This document shows positions 18,073 through 27,128 of a DNA stretch of 64,000 nt, piece after piece. A model generated the notes under the pieces. It did no database searches and had not been told where the DNA came from. It worked only from the letters and a program-made list of their open reading frames with translations. The stretch is taken from positions 62,001 through 126,000 of the forward strand of contig JBDHLD010000001.1 of NCBI GenBank assembly GCA_039586035.1. Direction: 5' to 3'. The stretch comes from JBDHHQ01 sp039586035. GTDB lineage: Bacteria; Gemmatimonadota; Gemmatimonadetes; Longimicrobiales; Gaopeijiaceae. Every line of letters starts with the position of its first letter. The stretch's first letter is position 1. A program made the translations under genes and the position numbers.

Positions 18073-18834
18073 ATGATTCGACGAGAGGTGCGCCAGGGAA
18101 TCGCGATTCTGACCATGGACCACGGGCGGGCCAACGCCCTGGACACCGAGTTCACCGCGGCGTTGACGGTGGCGCTCCGAGCCGAGGAACGATCGTCGGC
18201 TGGAGCCGCGGTGCTGACGGGGAGCGGCAACATCTTTTCGGCCGGCGTGGATCTGCTCAGCCTCGTGGACGGGGGCAGCGACTACGTCGCCCGGTTCCTC
18301 GGCGTTCTCCGTGAGTTCATCTACGCGCTGCTCGAACACCCCAAGCCGCTCGTGGCGGCGGTGAACGGGCACGCCATCGCGGGCGGCTGCGTCATGACCT
18401 GCGGGTGCGATCACCGGATCATGGTCACCGGCAAGGCGAGGATCGGGGTGCCCGAGCTTCTCGTCGGGGTACCGTTCCCCACCGCGGCCGTGGAAGCCAT
18501 GCGCCTCGCGACGCCGGCACACCTGCTCCACGACACCATCTACAGCGGGCGCACCTTCCTTCCCGAAGAGGCACTCGACCGTGGGCTCCTGAACGAGTTG
18601 GTGGAGGCCGACGGATTGCTGGAACGCGCCGTTGAGGTGGCCGATCGCATGGCCGCGATTCCCGCCGACACGTTTCGCCTGACCAAGTGCCAGCTCCGGG
18701 CGCATGGCCTCGAGGCGGTCAGGCGGGCCGAGGCAGACGGGACCGAGGCCGACGTCGCCGCCACCTGGGCCAGCGACGAGGTGCTGGACGCCGTGAGACG
18801 CTACGTGGATCACACGTTGCGGAAGAAGGAGTAG
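18073..18834 (+). CDS. Enoyl-CoA hydratase/isomerase family protein (crotonase fold)
   Basis: A 253-residue cytoplasmic crotonase. Conserved parts: MDHGRANALD near the N terminus, oxyanion-hole segment FSAGVDLLSL (about residues 56-65), and NGHAIAGGCVMTCGCDHRI (about 98-116), followed by IGVPELLVGVPFP. The second acid of classical hydratases, in PE(L), is present. The first, normally in GGGCE, is Val here, so a plain hydratase reaction is doubtful and isomerase or hydrolase chemistry is possible. ATG at 18073 opens the conserved fold; its ribosome site is poor. An in-frame upstream start at 18019 would add 18 arginine-rich residues. Confidence 0.8.
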   Translation: MIRREVRQGIAILTMDHGRANALDTEFTAALTVALRAEERSSAGAAVLTGSGNIFSAGVDLLSLVDGGSDYVARFLGVLREFIYALLEHPKPLVAAVNGHAIAGGCVMTCGCDHRIMVTGKARIGVPELLVGVPFPTAAVEAMRLATPAHLLHDTIYSGRTFLPEEALDRGLLNELVEADGLLERAVEVADRMAAIPADTFRLTKCQLRAHGLEAVRRAEADGTEADVAATWASDEVLDAVRRYVDHTLRKKE

Positions 18835-18869
18835 TCGTTCGAACCCATGACGAGGGAGCAGAGGGAATC

Positions 18870-19571
18870 GTGACACAGAGCTCGTCGATGCGCCTGTCCG
18901 CTCTGGCGGTCGTGGCGCTCCTGACCCTGGGCACCAGCGGGTGCTCGACGTTCAACGAGATGAACAAGACCGAGCAGGGCGCCATCGTGGGTGCCGGGAC
19001 CGGCGCGGCGGTGGGCGCGGTGATCGGCGCCGCTACCGGCTCGACCGTGGCGGGGCTCCTCATCGGCGCGGCCGTGGGCGGCGGTGCCGGCGCGTTGATC
19101 GGTCGGGAGATGGACAAACAGGCCGAAACGCTTCAGGAGGATCTGGGAGAGTCGGCCGAGGTCGAGCGCATCGGTGAGGGGATCGCCGTGACCTTTGCCT
19201 CGGGCATCCTCTTCGACTTCGACTCGGACGGCCTGCGTCCGGAAGCCGAGAGCAACCTGCAGGAGTTGGCCGAGAGCCTGGTGGAGTATCCCAACACCGA
19301 GGTTCACGTGGTGGGGCACACAGACTCCAGGGGCGACGACGACTACAACCTGCGCCTCTCCCAGCGCCGGGCGCAGGCGGCCGCCAACTACCTGTTGGCC
19401 GAAGGGATCACCCCACAGCGTGTCCGAACCCAGGGCGTCGGCGAAACGGAGCCCATCGCGGACAACGAGACGGAAGCGGGCCGCCAGGAGAATCGCCGGG
19501 TCGAGATCGCCATCTTCGCTACCGAGGAGTACCGGGAGCAGGTGCAGCAGCAGGTCGGTGACGAGCGATGA
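18870..19571 (+). CDS. OmpA-family lipoprotein with glycine zipper
   Basis: A 233-residue outer-membrane-associated lipoprotein. Order of parts: lipoprotein signal with LGTSGC (Cys25), a glycine-zipper segment rich in GAxxGAxxG (residues about 40-85), then an OmpA C-terminal peptidoglycan-binding domain. The latter has FDFDSDGLRP, EVHVVGHTDSRGDDDYN and LSQRRAQAAANYL, including the Asp and Arg that bind diaminopimelate. It should tether the outer membrane to peptidoglycan. GTG at 18870 is chosen for the GAGGGA upstream; ATG at 18888 is possible. Its stop overlaps the next gene's start by four bases (ATGA). Confidence 0.88.
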   Translation: MTQSSSMRLSALAVVALLTLGTSGCSTFNEMNKTEQGAIVGAGTGAAVGAVIGAATGSTVAGLLIGAAVGGGAGALIGREMDKQAETLQEDLGESAEVERIGEGIAVTFASGILFDFDSDGLRPEAESNLQELAESLVEYPNTEVHVVGHTDSRGDDDYNLRLSQRRAQAAANYLLAEGITPQRVRTQGVGETEPIADNETEAGRQENRRVEIAIFATEEYREQVQQQVGDER

Positions 19572-19939
19572 CGAGCCCGGTGAAGCTCGCGGTGGCCGCG
19601 AGTCTCCTGACGCTGATGGGCGCTTGTGGCGGTGGTCAGTCCGAGCCGCCGGCGCCGGAGCCTCCGGCCGACATCGACGTCACCGTGATCAACAACACGG
19701 ACACGTATGTGACCGTGGGGGCGTCGTGGTCCCGGCAGGAGCCCGTGGACCGTCACACGGTGGCCGACGCGGCCGAGACGAGCTACACCATGGAGTACCG
19801 GGAAGCGCTCCTCGCTTTCGTGGTGGACATCGGTCAGGAGGTGAGCGTGCGCACCAACGCCGTGACGCCCGAGCCTGGCGACAACCTCCGCGTGACGGTA
19901 GATCCCCCGGCCCGGGTGGTCATCGACCGGATCCGCTAG
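19568..19939 (+). CDS. Small lipoprotein, uncharacterised
   Basis: A 123-residue exported lipoprotein: signal MTSPVKLAVAASLLTLMGAC with Cys20, a short proline-rich spacer (EPPAPEPPADID), and a beta-sheet-like domain (DVTVINNTDTYVTVGASW; VRTNAVTPEPGDNLRVTV). No family is recognised. The ATGA overlap with the OmpA gene indicates translational coupling, so it probably acts at the same envelope site. Confidence 0.75.
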   Translation: MTSPVKLAVAASLLTLMGACGGGQSEPPAPEPPADIDVTVINNTDTYVTVGASWSRQEPVDRHTVADAAETSYTMEYREALLAFVVDIGQEVSVRTNAVTPEPGDNLRVTVDPPARVVIDRIR

Positions 19940-19973
19940 GCTCGGCCGCGGGGGCACCGCCTCGCCGGCCGGC

Positions 19974-21071
19974 CTACACGTCGAAGAGGTCTCCCTGCCC
20001 GCCCCCCGGAGGTCGACGGAACGCCGCGACCGACAGCTCTGCCGTGCCGGGCCGGTTGAGGCCGAGCCGGCCGCACGTCACCTCGAACATCGTGCGGATC
20101 TGCTCCGCGAAGGGACCCTCCCCTCGTTGGCGAACGCCGAACCGGCCGTCGTAGAGCCGCCCGTCGTGGAGCGACGCGAGGCGGTTCAGGACCTTGGCCG
20201 CCCGGTCGGGGAAGTGCTGCTGCAGCCAAAGCTCGAAGATCTCCTTCACCGCGTACGGCAGGCGGAGCACGATGTAGGCGGCCCGGGTGGCGCCCGCCGC
20301 CGCCGCCGATTCCAGGATCGCCGGCAGCTCGTGGTCCGTCAGCCCGGGCACGATGGGCGCCACATTCACCCCCACGGGAATCCCGGCTCGCGCCAACGCC
20401 TCGATGGCCTGGAGCCGCCTTCGCGGAATCGAAGTGCGAGGCTCCATCACCCGCTGGATCTCCCTCCGCAGCGACGTCACCGACACAGTGACGTGTACAG
20501 CCCGGTGCCGAGCCAGGCGCTCGAGCACGTCGATGTCCCGGGTCACCATGTGATTCTTGGTGATGAGGGACACCGGGTTCCGGAACTCCGCCGCCACCTC
20601 GAGGCAGCGCCGCGTGATCTCCAGCCGTCTCTCGACGGGCTGGTACGGGTCGGTCACGCCGCTCATCGCCAGCACCTGGGGCTGCCAGCGGGGCGACGAC
20701 AGCGCCTTGTGGAGCAGCTCGGGGGCGTCCGCCTTGACCAGGATCTTGCTCTCGAAGTCGAGGCCCGGCGAAAAGCCCAGGTACTCGTGGTTGGGGCGGG
20801 CGTAGCAATACACACATCCGTGTTCGCAGCCCCGGTACGGGTTTACGCTGACGTCGAATCCCACGTCCGGGCTCCGGTTCCGCGCGACGATCGTGCGGGA
20901 GCGGTCCCGCAGGAACCGGGTCCGCGGAGCGGGATCCTCGGGGTCCGTCCATCCGTCGCGCTGGACGTGGATCCGCTCGAAGCGATTCGGCGGGTCGTGG
21001 GCGACGCCGCGGCCCCTGAGCGGAGGGGGCACACGGGCGAGGGGCAGCGTGCGCGAGCGTGACGGCGCCAC
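19974..21071 (-). CDS. Radical SAM protein, PA0069 / spore-photoproduct-lyase-like family
   Basis: A 365-residue radical SAM enzyme. The N-terminal PLRGRGVAHDPPNRFE is characteristic of the PA0069 group. The 4Fe-4S motif is CEHGCVYC (CxxxCxxC) in NPYRGCEHGCVYCYARPNHE. Further parts include SKILVK, MSGVTDPYQPVE and LITKNHMVTRDID. Family members resemble spore photoproduct lyase, but their reaction is not established. The open frame reaches further upstream over the preceding gene; I chose GTG at 21071 because it comes two bases after that gene's stop and directly before the conserved N terminus. It is in an operon with the upstream 121-residue protein. Confidence 0.85.
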   Translation of the reverse strand: MAPSRSRTLPLARVPPPLRGRGVAHDPPNRFERIHVQRDGWTDPEDPAPRTRFLRDRSRTIVARNRSPDVGFDVSVNPYRGCEHGCVYCYARPNHEYLGFSPGLDFESKILVKADAPELLHKALSSPRWQPQVLAMSGVTDPYQPVERRLEITRRCLEVAAEFRNPVSLITKNHMVTRDIDVLERLARHRAVHVTVSVTSLRREIQRVMEPRTSIPRRRLQAIEALARAGIPVGVNVAPIVPGLTDHELPAILESAAAAGATRAAYIVLRLPYAVKEIFELWLQQHFPDRAAKVLNRLASLHDGRLYDGRFGVRQRGEGPFAEQIRTMFEVTCGRLGLNRPGTAELSVAAFRRPPGGGQGDLFDV

Positions 21072-21073
21072 GC

Positions 21074-21439
21074 TCAATGCTCTCGGTCCGGCGACTCTGC
21101 CCGGGCTCGCGCCAGCAGCTCCTCGAGCTCCGAGTCGGTGAGGCGCGCGAGAGGCGTCTCCCGATCCAGGGAAATGGGACCCAGCTTCTCGTAGTGGCTC
21201 GTGAACCGAACCCCGCCGGCGTCCCGATCCAGGCGCCACCGGCGAAAGCCCGCGTCTCGCCACTCCATGCGACGGGCCTCGAGAATGGCCGCTTCGGCAT
21301 CCGACTCGTTGGCGCCGAGTCCCCGGGTGACGATCAAGCGGTCGCTGGGCCCCGCGCATACGACGTTGGTGGACCAGACCCAGCGGATGGGACCGACGGC
21401 AACGGAGCGGCGAGAGGGGCGGAGAGGTGTCTGCTTCAT
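21074..21439 (-). CDS. Conserved-looking hypothetical protein upstream of radical SAM gene
   Basis: A 121-residue soluble protein of unrecognised family. After a basic N terminus comes SDRLIVTRGLGANESDAEAA, a segment that could be an alpha/beta fold, then ARRMEWRDAGFRRWRLDRD and an acidic helical tail (LTDSELEELLARARAES). Its stop codon is two bases from the radical SAM start, so the two are almost certainly co-translated. ATG at 21439 has no good ribosome site, and a later start cannot be excluded. Confidence 0.6.
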   Translation of the reverse strand: MKQTPLRPSRRSVAVGPIRWVWSTNVVCAGPSDRLIVTRGLGANESDAEAAILEARRMEWRDAGFRRWRLDRDAGGVRFTSHYEKLGPISLDRETPLARLTDSELEELLARARAESPDREH

Positions 21440-21663
21440 GGCGATTTTCGGGTTTTGTTCGGTCTACTGTCCACAAGATACGGACGAAAGCCGCGAGAGC
21501 GCCAGAGCCTCGCGCCGGGGTGACCCTCCCGAGCGCAGGACTTCCACGAGTGGAACCGAAAACGCGCCCGCCGGGTTAACCGTTCCGATGTTGACCCCGT
21601 CCATCTCCTGCATCAGGATGGTGGGTCAGTCGGTCTCGTGGTCCAGAGAAGGGAGTCTCGGCG

Positions 21664-22191
21664 ATGAACGGAGGGACGTTCCGTGGCGCGGCAACCGCGT
21701 TGGCGATGGTCGTAGCCACCGCGTGTGCCGGCGGAGACGCTTTCAAGCCCATCGAGGTGGGAGACGAGGCCCCAGCCTTCTCGGCCGCCGGCCTGGACGG
21801 TGACAGCCTGAGCCTGGCCGACTTCGCCGGGAAGCCCGTGCTGGTGAACATCTGGGCGACCTGGTGCGCGCCGTGCCGCAAGGAGATGCCCGAGATCGAG
21901 GAGCTGTACCAGCTCTACAGGGACCAGGGCTTCCAGGTGGCAGCGGTGAGCATCGACAACCGGTCGGCGGGCGATCAGATCGTGGAGTTCACCGAGGAGA
22001 TGGGGACTTCGTTCACCATCCTCCACGACGCCGAGCAGACGATCACGCGGGATTACCAGACCATCGGAGTCCCCGAGAGCTTCCTCATCGACGGCGCCGG
22101 CGTGATCCGCGCCCGCTGGACGGGACGGTTCAGCCCGCTCGCGCCAGAGGTGAAGGCGCTGGTCGAAAGGACCCTCTCGGAAGCCGAGTAG
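21664..22191 (+). CDS. TlpA-like thiol-disulfide oxidoreductase lipoprotein
   Basis: A 175-residue thioredoxin-fold protein. Lipoprotein signal ends VVATAC (Cys21). The domain opens with VGDEAPAFSAAGLDGDSLSLADFAGKP. The active site is WCAPC (residues 67-71) in LVNIWATWCAPCRKEMPE, and the cis-Pro region is IGVPESFLIDGAG. This is the AhpC/TSA-TlpA layout of periplasmic reductases that keep cysteines or cytochrome c heme sites reduced. AGGGAG lies eight bases before the ATG. It stands alone, divergent from the radical SAM operon. Confidence 0.9.
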   Translation: MNGGTFRGAATALAMVVATACAGGDAFKPIEVGDEAPAFSAAGLDGDSLSLADFAGKPVLVNIWATWCAPCRKEMPEIEELYQLYRDQGFQVAAVSIDNRSAGDQIVEFTEEMGTSFTILHDAEQTITRDYQTIGVPESFLIDGAGVIRARWTGRFSPLAPEVKALVERTLSEAE

Positions 22192-22458
22192 GCGGCTCCC
22201 TCCTTCTCCCAGCTGGCGCAGGCGGCCCTCGCGTCCGGCGCGGCGAGCGCGCCCAGGCGAGGGGCTCTCGCGTCGCCTCCGGCCGTGATGTCCCGGGAAC
22301 GGGACGTCGGGGGCCGGCTCGACCGGGCGAGTGTCACCCGGCGTCATCTCGAGCGCCTCCAGCCGACCCTTCGGTGCGCCGTGGCCTGGAATGGCCGTCT
22401 ACAGTATTGTGCCCCGTTCTAGACCGGAACCATCAGCAAGCAGGAGACGCCCCCATCC

Positions 22459-23385
22459 ATGTCCCTTGCCCGTAGCGTACTCCTCTGGGCATCCACCAAC
22501 GAAGTGCTCAGCCAACGTCTCCCCCGCATGGGCTTCGTCAAGCGGGCGGTGCGGCGATTCATGCCTGGAGAGCGACTCGAAGACGCCCTCGACGCGGCGG
22601 TGGCGCTGAGCGAGCAGGGCATACCCGCCATCGTCACCCGACTCGGCGAGAACCTGACGGCGATTCCCGAGGCCACCGAGGTTCGCGACCACTATCTGGG
22701 CGTCTACGACGAGATCGCCGCCAGAGGCCTCGACTGCTGGGTCTCGGTCAAGCCGACCCAGCTGGGGCTCGACCTCGATCCAGACTACACGGGCGAGTGT
22801 CTGGAAACGCTCGCCACGAGGGCGACCGAGACCGGCAGCCAACTCTGGGTCGACATGGAGGCTTCGGAGTACGTGGACGCGACGCTCGAGTTGTTCCGAC
22901 CGCTCCGGGCACGGCACGAGAACGTGGGCCTCTGCCTGCAGTCCTACCTCTATCGAACGCCCGACGACCTCGAAGACCTGCTGGAGATGGACGCAGCCAT
23001 CCGCCTCGTGAAAGGCGCCTACGCGGAACCAGCGGACCTTGCCTATCCGGACAAGGCCGACGTGGACCGGACCTTCTACGAGTTGGCGGAGAGGCTGCTC
23101 GAGCACTCCAGGGGAGGCGGTGCGGTGCCGGGGATGGGCACCCACGACGAGCCGCTGCTCGACCGCATCCATGCGGCCTCCAAGAACGGCAGCGCAGAGG
23201 CCCCGTACGAGATCGAGATGCTCTACGGCATCGGCTCGGCGGCCCAGCGGCGATGGGCCGCCGAAGGACGACGCGTGCGGGTGCTCATCAGCTACGGGGA
23301 CGCTTGGTACCCGTGGTACATGCGACGGCTGGCCGAACGGCCGGCGAACGTGGGATTCGTGCTCCGGAACATGTTCAGGGCTTGA
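22459..23385 (+). CDS. Proline dehydrogenase
   Basis: A 308-residue FAD-dependent monofunctional PRODH, the first step of proline breakdown to glutamate. Family motifs: VSVKPTQLGL (beta-barrel strand), WVDMEASEYVDATLELF, CLQSYLYRT, IRLVKGAYAEP and the C-terminal flavin/substrate strand EIEMLYGIG. Length fits the short stand-alone family. No P5C dehydrogenase gene is visible in the window. AGGAGA precedes the ATG, and a -10-like TACAGT lies at 22400-22405. The next gene begins 11 bases after the stop, so an operon with the amidohydrolase is likely. Confidence 0.92.
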   Translation: MSLARSVLLWASTNEVLSQRLPRMGFVKRAVRRFMPGERLEDALDAAVALSEQGIPAIVTRLGENLTAIPEATEVRDHYLGVYDEIAARGLDCWVSVKPTQLGLDLDPDYTGECLETLATRATETGSQLWVDMEASEYVDATLELFRPLRARHENVGLCLQSYLYRTPDDLEDLLEMDAAIRLVKGAYAEPADLAYPDKADVDRTFYELAERLLEHSRGGGAVPGMGTHDEPLLDRIHAASKNGSAEAPYEIEMLYGIGSAAQRRWAAEGRRVRVLISYGDAWYPWYMRRLAERPANVGFVLRNMFRA

Positions 23386-23396
23386 GGAGGTCACCG

Positions 23397-25010
23397 ATGA
23401 AGACCCGTCTGCGGAATCTGCCAGGGGCCGTGCTGGCCGCATCGCTCCTGACCGCCTTCCTGGGCGGATCGCTGGTTGCCCAGGTCCAGCCCGCGCCCGA
23501 TCGGCCGGCCGGCGAGGGCGAGGGCCCCTTCGAGCGGCTGATCATTCGAGGCGCCACGCTCATCGATGGCACCGGCTCGCCGCCCATTGGCCCCGTGGAC
23601 ATCGTGGTCGAGGGCAACCGCATCCAGCGGATCGCAAACGTCGGTGTCCCCATGATCGACATCGACCCCGAAGACCGTCCGGAGGGGGCTACCCGGGAGA
23701 TCGACGCGACGGGCAAGTACGTCATGCCGGGCTTCGTGGATCTGCACCTGCACACCGGGGGCGACCCCAAGGCGCCGGAGGCCGAGTACACGTACAAGCT
23801 GTGGATGGCCCACGGCATCACGACCGGGCGTGGCGTGGAGTTCGGTCCGGTGGACTTCTCGCTGAGCGAGAAGGCCCGGAGCGCCGCCAACGAGATCACG
23901 GCGCCCCGCATGTGGGTGTACCAGCGGCCCGGACAGGGCTGGGAGCAGGGGCCCGTGCGGACGGCCGACCAGGCGCGCGCCTGGGTCCGCTGGGCGTCGG
24001 AGCAGGGCATCGACGGCATCAAGCTGGTGGCGTACCCGCCGGACATCATGGAGGCCCTCATCGACGAGGCCAAGCTCCACGGCATGGGCACGGTGGCCCA
24101 TCTGGGTCAGACCGGCGTCGCCCGCATGAACGCCCTGGACGCCGCCCGCCTGGGCCTCGGCACGATCACCCACTACTACGGCCTGTTCGAGGCCATCTAC
24201 AAAGACGGGGACGTGCAGGACTGGCCGGCCGACATGAACTACAACGATGAGCAGTGGCGCTTCGGCCAGGTCGCCCGGCAGTGGAACCGCATACACCCGC
24301 AGGGCTCGGACGAGTGGAACGCCCTGCTCGAGGAGCTCCTGGCGCTGGACGTGACCATGGACCCCACCATGACGGCGTACCTGGCAAGCCGCGACGTCAT
24401 GCGGGCGCGCTCGGCAGACTGGCACGAGCGCTACACGCTACCCAGCCAGTGGGACTACTACGAGCCGTCCCGCCTGAACCACGGGTCGTATTACTACGAC
24501 TGGACATCGGCCGACGAGATCGCCTGGAAGAACTTCTACCGGGTGTGGATGGCCATGATCGACGACTACAAGGACATGGGCGGCCGCGTCACCGTCAGCT
24601 CCGACGCGGGCTTCATCTACAACCTGTACGGCTTCAGCACGATCGAGGAGATGGAGCTGATCCAGGAGGCCGGATTCACGCCGCTCGAGGTGCTCCGTTC
24701 CGCCACGCTCCACGGCGCGGAGACCCTGACCAAGCCCCTGGGTCAAATGGCCGACTTCGGCACCATCCGTGAAGGGTTCCTGGCCGACATGGTGATCGTG
24801 GGCGAGAACCCCCTGCAGAACCTCAAGGTGCTCTACGGCACCGGGCACGTGCGGCTCAACGACGAGACGGGCGTGGCCGAGCGGGTGGGCGGCATCGAGT
24901 ACACCATCAAGGACGGCATCGTCTACGACGCCAAGCAGCTCCTGGAAGACGTAGCCCGGATGGTGGAGGAGCAGAAGCGGGCGCGGGCGACGGCGTCGCC
25001 CCAGCCGTAG
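23397..25010 (+). CDS. Secreted amidohydrolase-family protein
   Basis: A 537-residue metal-dependent hydrolase with signal peptide (VLAASLLTAFLGGSLVAQ). The metal motif HLH (His117, His119) is in MPGFVDLHLHTGG. Later ligands are the His in GTVAHLGQTG, the His in ITHYYG, and the Asp in SSDAGF. The chain has the usual small beta domain at both ends (GATLIDGTG; FLADMVIVGENPL). The substrate is unknown. GAGGAGG overlaps the preceding stop, so it is translated as the second gene of the proline dehydrogenase operon. This suggests peptide or imide substrates, but only by association. Confidence 0.88.
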   Translation: MKTRLRNLPGAVLAASLLTAFLGGSLVAQVQPAPDRPAGEGEGPFERLIIRGATLIDGTGSPPIGPVDIVVEGNRIQRIANVGVPMIDIDPEDRPEGATREIDATGKYVMPGFVDLHLHTGGDPKAPEAEYTYKLWMAHGITTGRGVEFGPVDFSLSEKARSAANEITAPRMWVYQRPGQGWEQGPVRTADQARAWVRWASEQGIDGIKLVAYPPDIMEALIDEAKLHGMGTVAHLGQTGVARMNALDAARLGLGTITHYYGLFEAIYKDGDVQDWPADMNYNDEQWRFGQVARQWNRIHPQGSDEWNALLEELLALDVTMDPTMTAYLASRDVMRARSADWHERYTLPSQWDYYEPSRLNHGSYYYDWTSADEIAWKNFYRVWMAMIDDYKDMGGRVTVSSDAGFIYNLYGFSTIEEMELIQEAGFTPLEVLRSATLHGAETLTKPLGQMADFGTIREGFLADMVIVGENPLQNLKVLYGTGHVRLNDETGVAERVGGIEYTIKDGIVYDAKQLLEDVARMVEEQKRARATASPQP

Positions 25011-25264
25011 AGGGAGTGCCGTCCGCTTCGTCCCGGCGGACATGAACCACCAGAGGGCCATCGACCACGCTGCGGCGAGGGGGCTCGACCCGCCTACCGA
25101 TCTCCGCGGCTCGGCGCACGCCGTCTTCGGGAGGGCGTCGGTGGATCCTCGCGCGGGGCCCTGAAGCGCCTTCGCCGTCGCATCAGCCGCCTGTCGACAA
25201 CTCCGCGACCCCGGGCTGGGCTGGCACGGCCTGGCTCCAAGCTTACGAACGAGAAGACCGAACG

Positions 25265-26902
25265 ATGATGCATGTGCTGTTGGGCCTGGTCCTCCTGGCG
25301 GGTCCCGCCGTGGAAGGCCCCACCCCGGACACCTATCCCAAGAACTTCGCGATCGACGCCCTCAACTACACGTTTCGCCTGACGTTGAGCGACGAGACGG
25401 ACGAGATCGTGGGAGAGGCCAGCGTCGACCTTCGGTTCCTGGCCGACGGCGTCACACGGGTTCGTCTGGATCTGATGGATCCCGACGGCGAGGGCCGCGG
25501 CATGCGAGTGAGCGAGGTCGTGTCGAGCGGCGGTCCCGTCACCTTCAGCCATCAAGACGGGGAGCTGCTCATCACGCTGCCGGAGCCCTCCCGTGCCAAC
25601 CAGCGCAGCCTCTATACGATCCGATACCGGGGCGTCCCGTCCACGGGCCTCATCATCGGACCCAACAAGCATGGCGACCGGACCTTCTTCAGCGACAACT
25701 GGCCCAACAAGGCGAGGCACTGGCTCCCCACCATCGATCATCCGTACGACAAGGCCACCAGCGAGATGATCGTGACGGCGCCAAGCCACTATCAGGCAGT
25801 CTCCAACGGCCTCATGATCGAGCAGACCGACCTGCCCGGAGACATGCGCTTGACCCACTGGCGGCAGTCGGTCCCCATCGCCACCTGGCTCTACAACCTG
25901 GGCGTGGCCCGCTTTGCGGTGCAGCACGTGGGAGACTACCAGGGCAAGGCCATCGAGACCTGGGTCTACTACCAGGACCGGGACGCCGGATTCTACGACT
26001 TCGCCGTGCCCACCAAGCAGGTCATGGAGTTCTACGGAGATTGGGTGGGTCCCTACTCGTACGAGAAGCTGGCGAACATCCAGTCCAACAGCGTGGGCGG
26101 GGGCATGGAGGCCGCCACGTCCATCTTCTACGGCGATGATTCCGTCACGGGCCAGCGTACCACCCGCTGGCGCAACGTCATCATCCACGAGATCGCCCAT
26201 CAGTGGTTTGGCAACGCGGTCACGGAGACCGATTGGGACGACGTCTGGCTCAGCGAGGGCTTCGCCACGTACTTCACGCTCCTGTTCCGCGAGCACCAGT
26301 ACGGCCGCGACGACTTCCTCGCCGGTCTCCAGGAGAGCCGGGACCGGGTCCGGTCCTTCTACGAGGGAAACCCCCACTACCGAATCGTCCACGACAACCT
26401 GGACGACATGAGTCGCGTCACGAGCTCGCAGACCTACCAGAAGGGCGGGTGGGTCTTGCACATGCTCCGGGGCGTCATAGGCGACGAGGCGTTCTGGCGG
26501 GGGATCCAGGACTACTACCGGCTGTACCGGGACGGGAACGCCTCCACGGACGACTTCCGGCGGTCCATGGAGGAGGCGTCGGGGATCGATCTCTCCGGGT
26601 TCTTCCACCAATGGCTCTATCAGGGAGGTGCTCTCGAGTACCAGGGTGGATGGCGCTACGACGGGGTGTCGGGGACCCTGGAGGTGGAGCTCGATCAGCT
26701 CCAGGAGCACGGCTACGCCTTCGCGATGCCCGTCCAGCTGGGCATCTACTTCGAGGGCGAAAGCGCCCCCCGCATCGAGACGCTGAGCGTGGACGAGCTG
26801 TCCAACCGGTTCACCCTTCCCGTGGATCGGGAGCCCGTGTCGGTGGTCCTGGACCCCGACACGTGGGTGCTCATGGAGGCCGACTTCCAGCGGAGGGAGT
26901 GA
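25265..26902 (+). CDS. M1-family aminopeptidase
   Basis: A 545-residue zinc aminopeptidase with a short hydrophobic N terminus (MMHVLLGLVLLAGPAVEG) that is probably a signal peptide. The substrate-binding motif GGGMEAATS replaces the common GAMEN. Zinc ligands are His308 and His312 in HEIAHQW, and Glu331 in WLSEGFATY. Length corresponds to the first three domains of M1 enzymes, without the long C-terminal helical domain. It trims N-terminal residues from peptides outside the cytoplasm. The start is ATG 25265 or 25268; only a weak GAGAAG precedes. A strong hairpin follows the gene. Confidence 0.9.
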   Translation: MMHVLLGLVLLAGPAVEGPTPDTYPKNFAIDALNYTFRLTLSDETDEIVGEASVDLRFLADGVTRVRLDLMDPDGEGRGMRVSEVVSSGGPVTFSHQDGELLITLPEPSRANQRSLYTIRYRGVPSTGLIIGPNKHGDRTFFSDNWPNKARHWLPTIDHPYDKATSEMIVTAPSHYQAVSNGLMIEQTDLPGDMRLTHWRQSVPIATWLYNLGVARFAVQHVGDYQGKAIETWVYYQDRDAGFYDFAVPTKQVMEFYGDWVGPYSYEKLANIQSNSVGGGMEAATSIFYGDDSVTGQRTTRWRNVIIHEIAHQWFGNAVTETDWDDVWLSEGFATYFTLLFREHQYGRDDFLAGLQESRDRVRSFYEGNPHYRIVHDNLDDMSRVTSSQTYQKGGWVLHMLRGVIGDEAFWRGIQDYYRLYRDGNASTDDFRRSMEEASGIDLSGFFHQWLYQGGALEYQGGWRYDGVSGTLEVELDQLQEHGYAFAMPVQLGIYFEGESAPRIETLSVDELSNRFTLPVDREPVSVVLDPDTWVLMEADFQRRE

Positions 26903-27003
26903 TCCCGAGCGCCAGAGCCTGACGAGCCTCCACGCGCGGCCCCGTCGCTCCCGCGCCGAGGCGGGCCGAGGGGCACGTTCCCGAGCCGAGCGAGCCCCGG
27001 CGA

Positions 27004-27022
27004 CCCGGGGCGCGGCCCCGGG
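27004..27022 (+). terminator. Hairpin between M1 and cystathionine beta-synthase genes
   Basis: A perfect 8-bp stem (CCCGGGGC at 27004-27011 and complement at 27015-27022) with a three-base loop, followed by TTAGATTGGTT. It could end the M1 transcript. The following TAGATT (27024-27029) also resembles a -10 element for the next gene. Confidence 0.5.
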
Positions 27023-27128
27023 TTAGATTGGTTATCGTCCCGGGGCCCCGACGTTGACGAACCCGTCGCGACGCCGAACCACGGACCTGCCCGCCGAGAC
27101 CCGGCGGAGAAAGAGGAGCGCCCGATCC

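Noticed and set aside
19936..21300. A second long minus-strand frame over the radical SAM gene
   Set aside because: The translated sequence is arginine/proline-rich filler, and the frame with CEHGCVYC is the real one.
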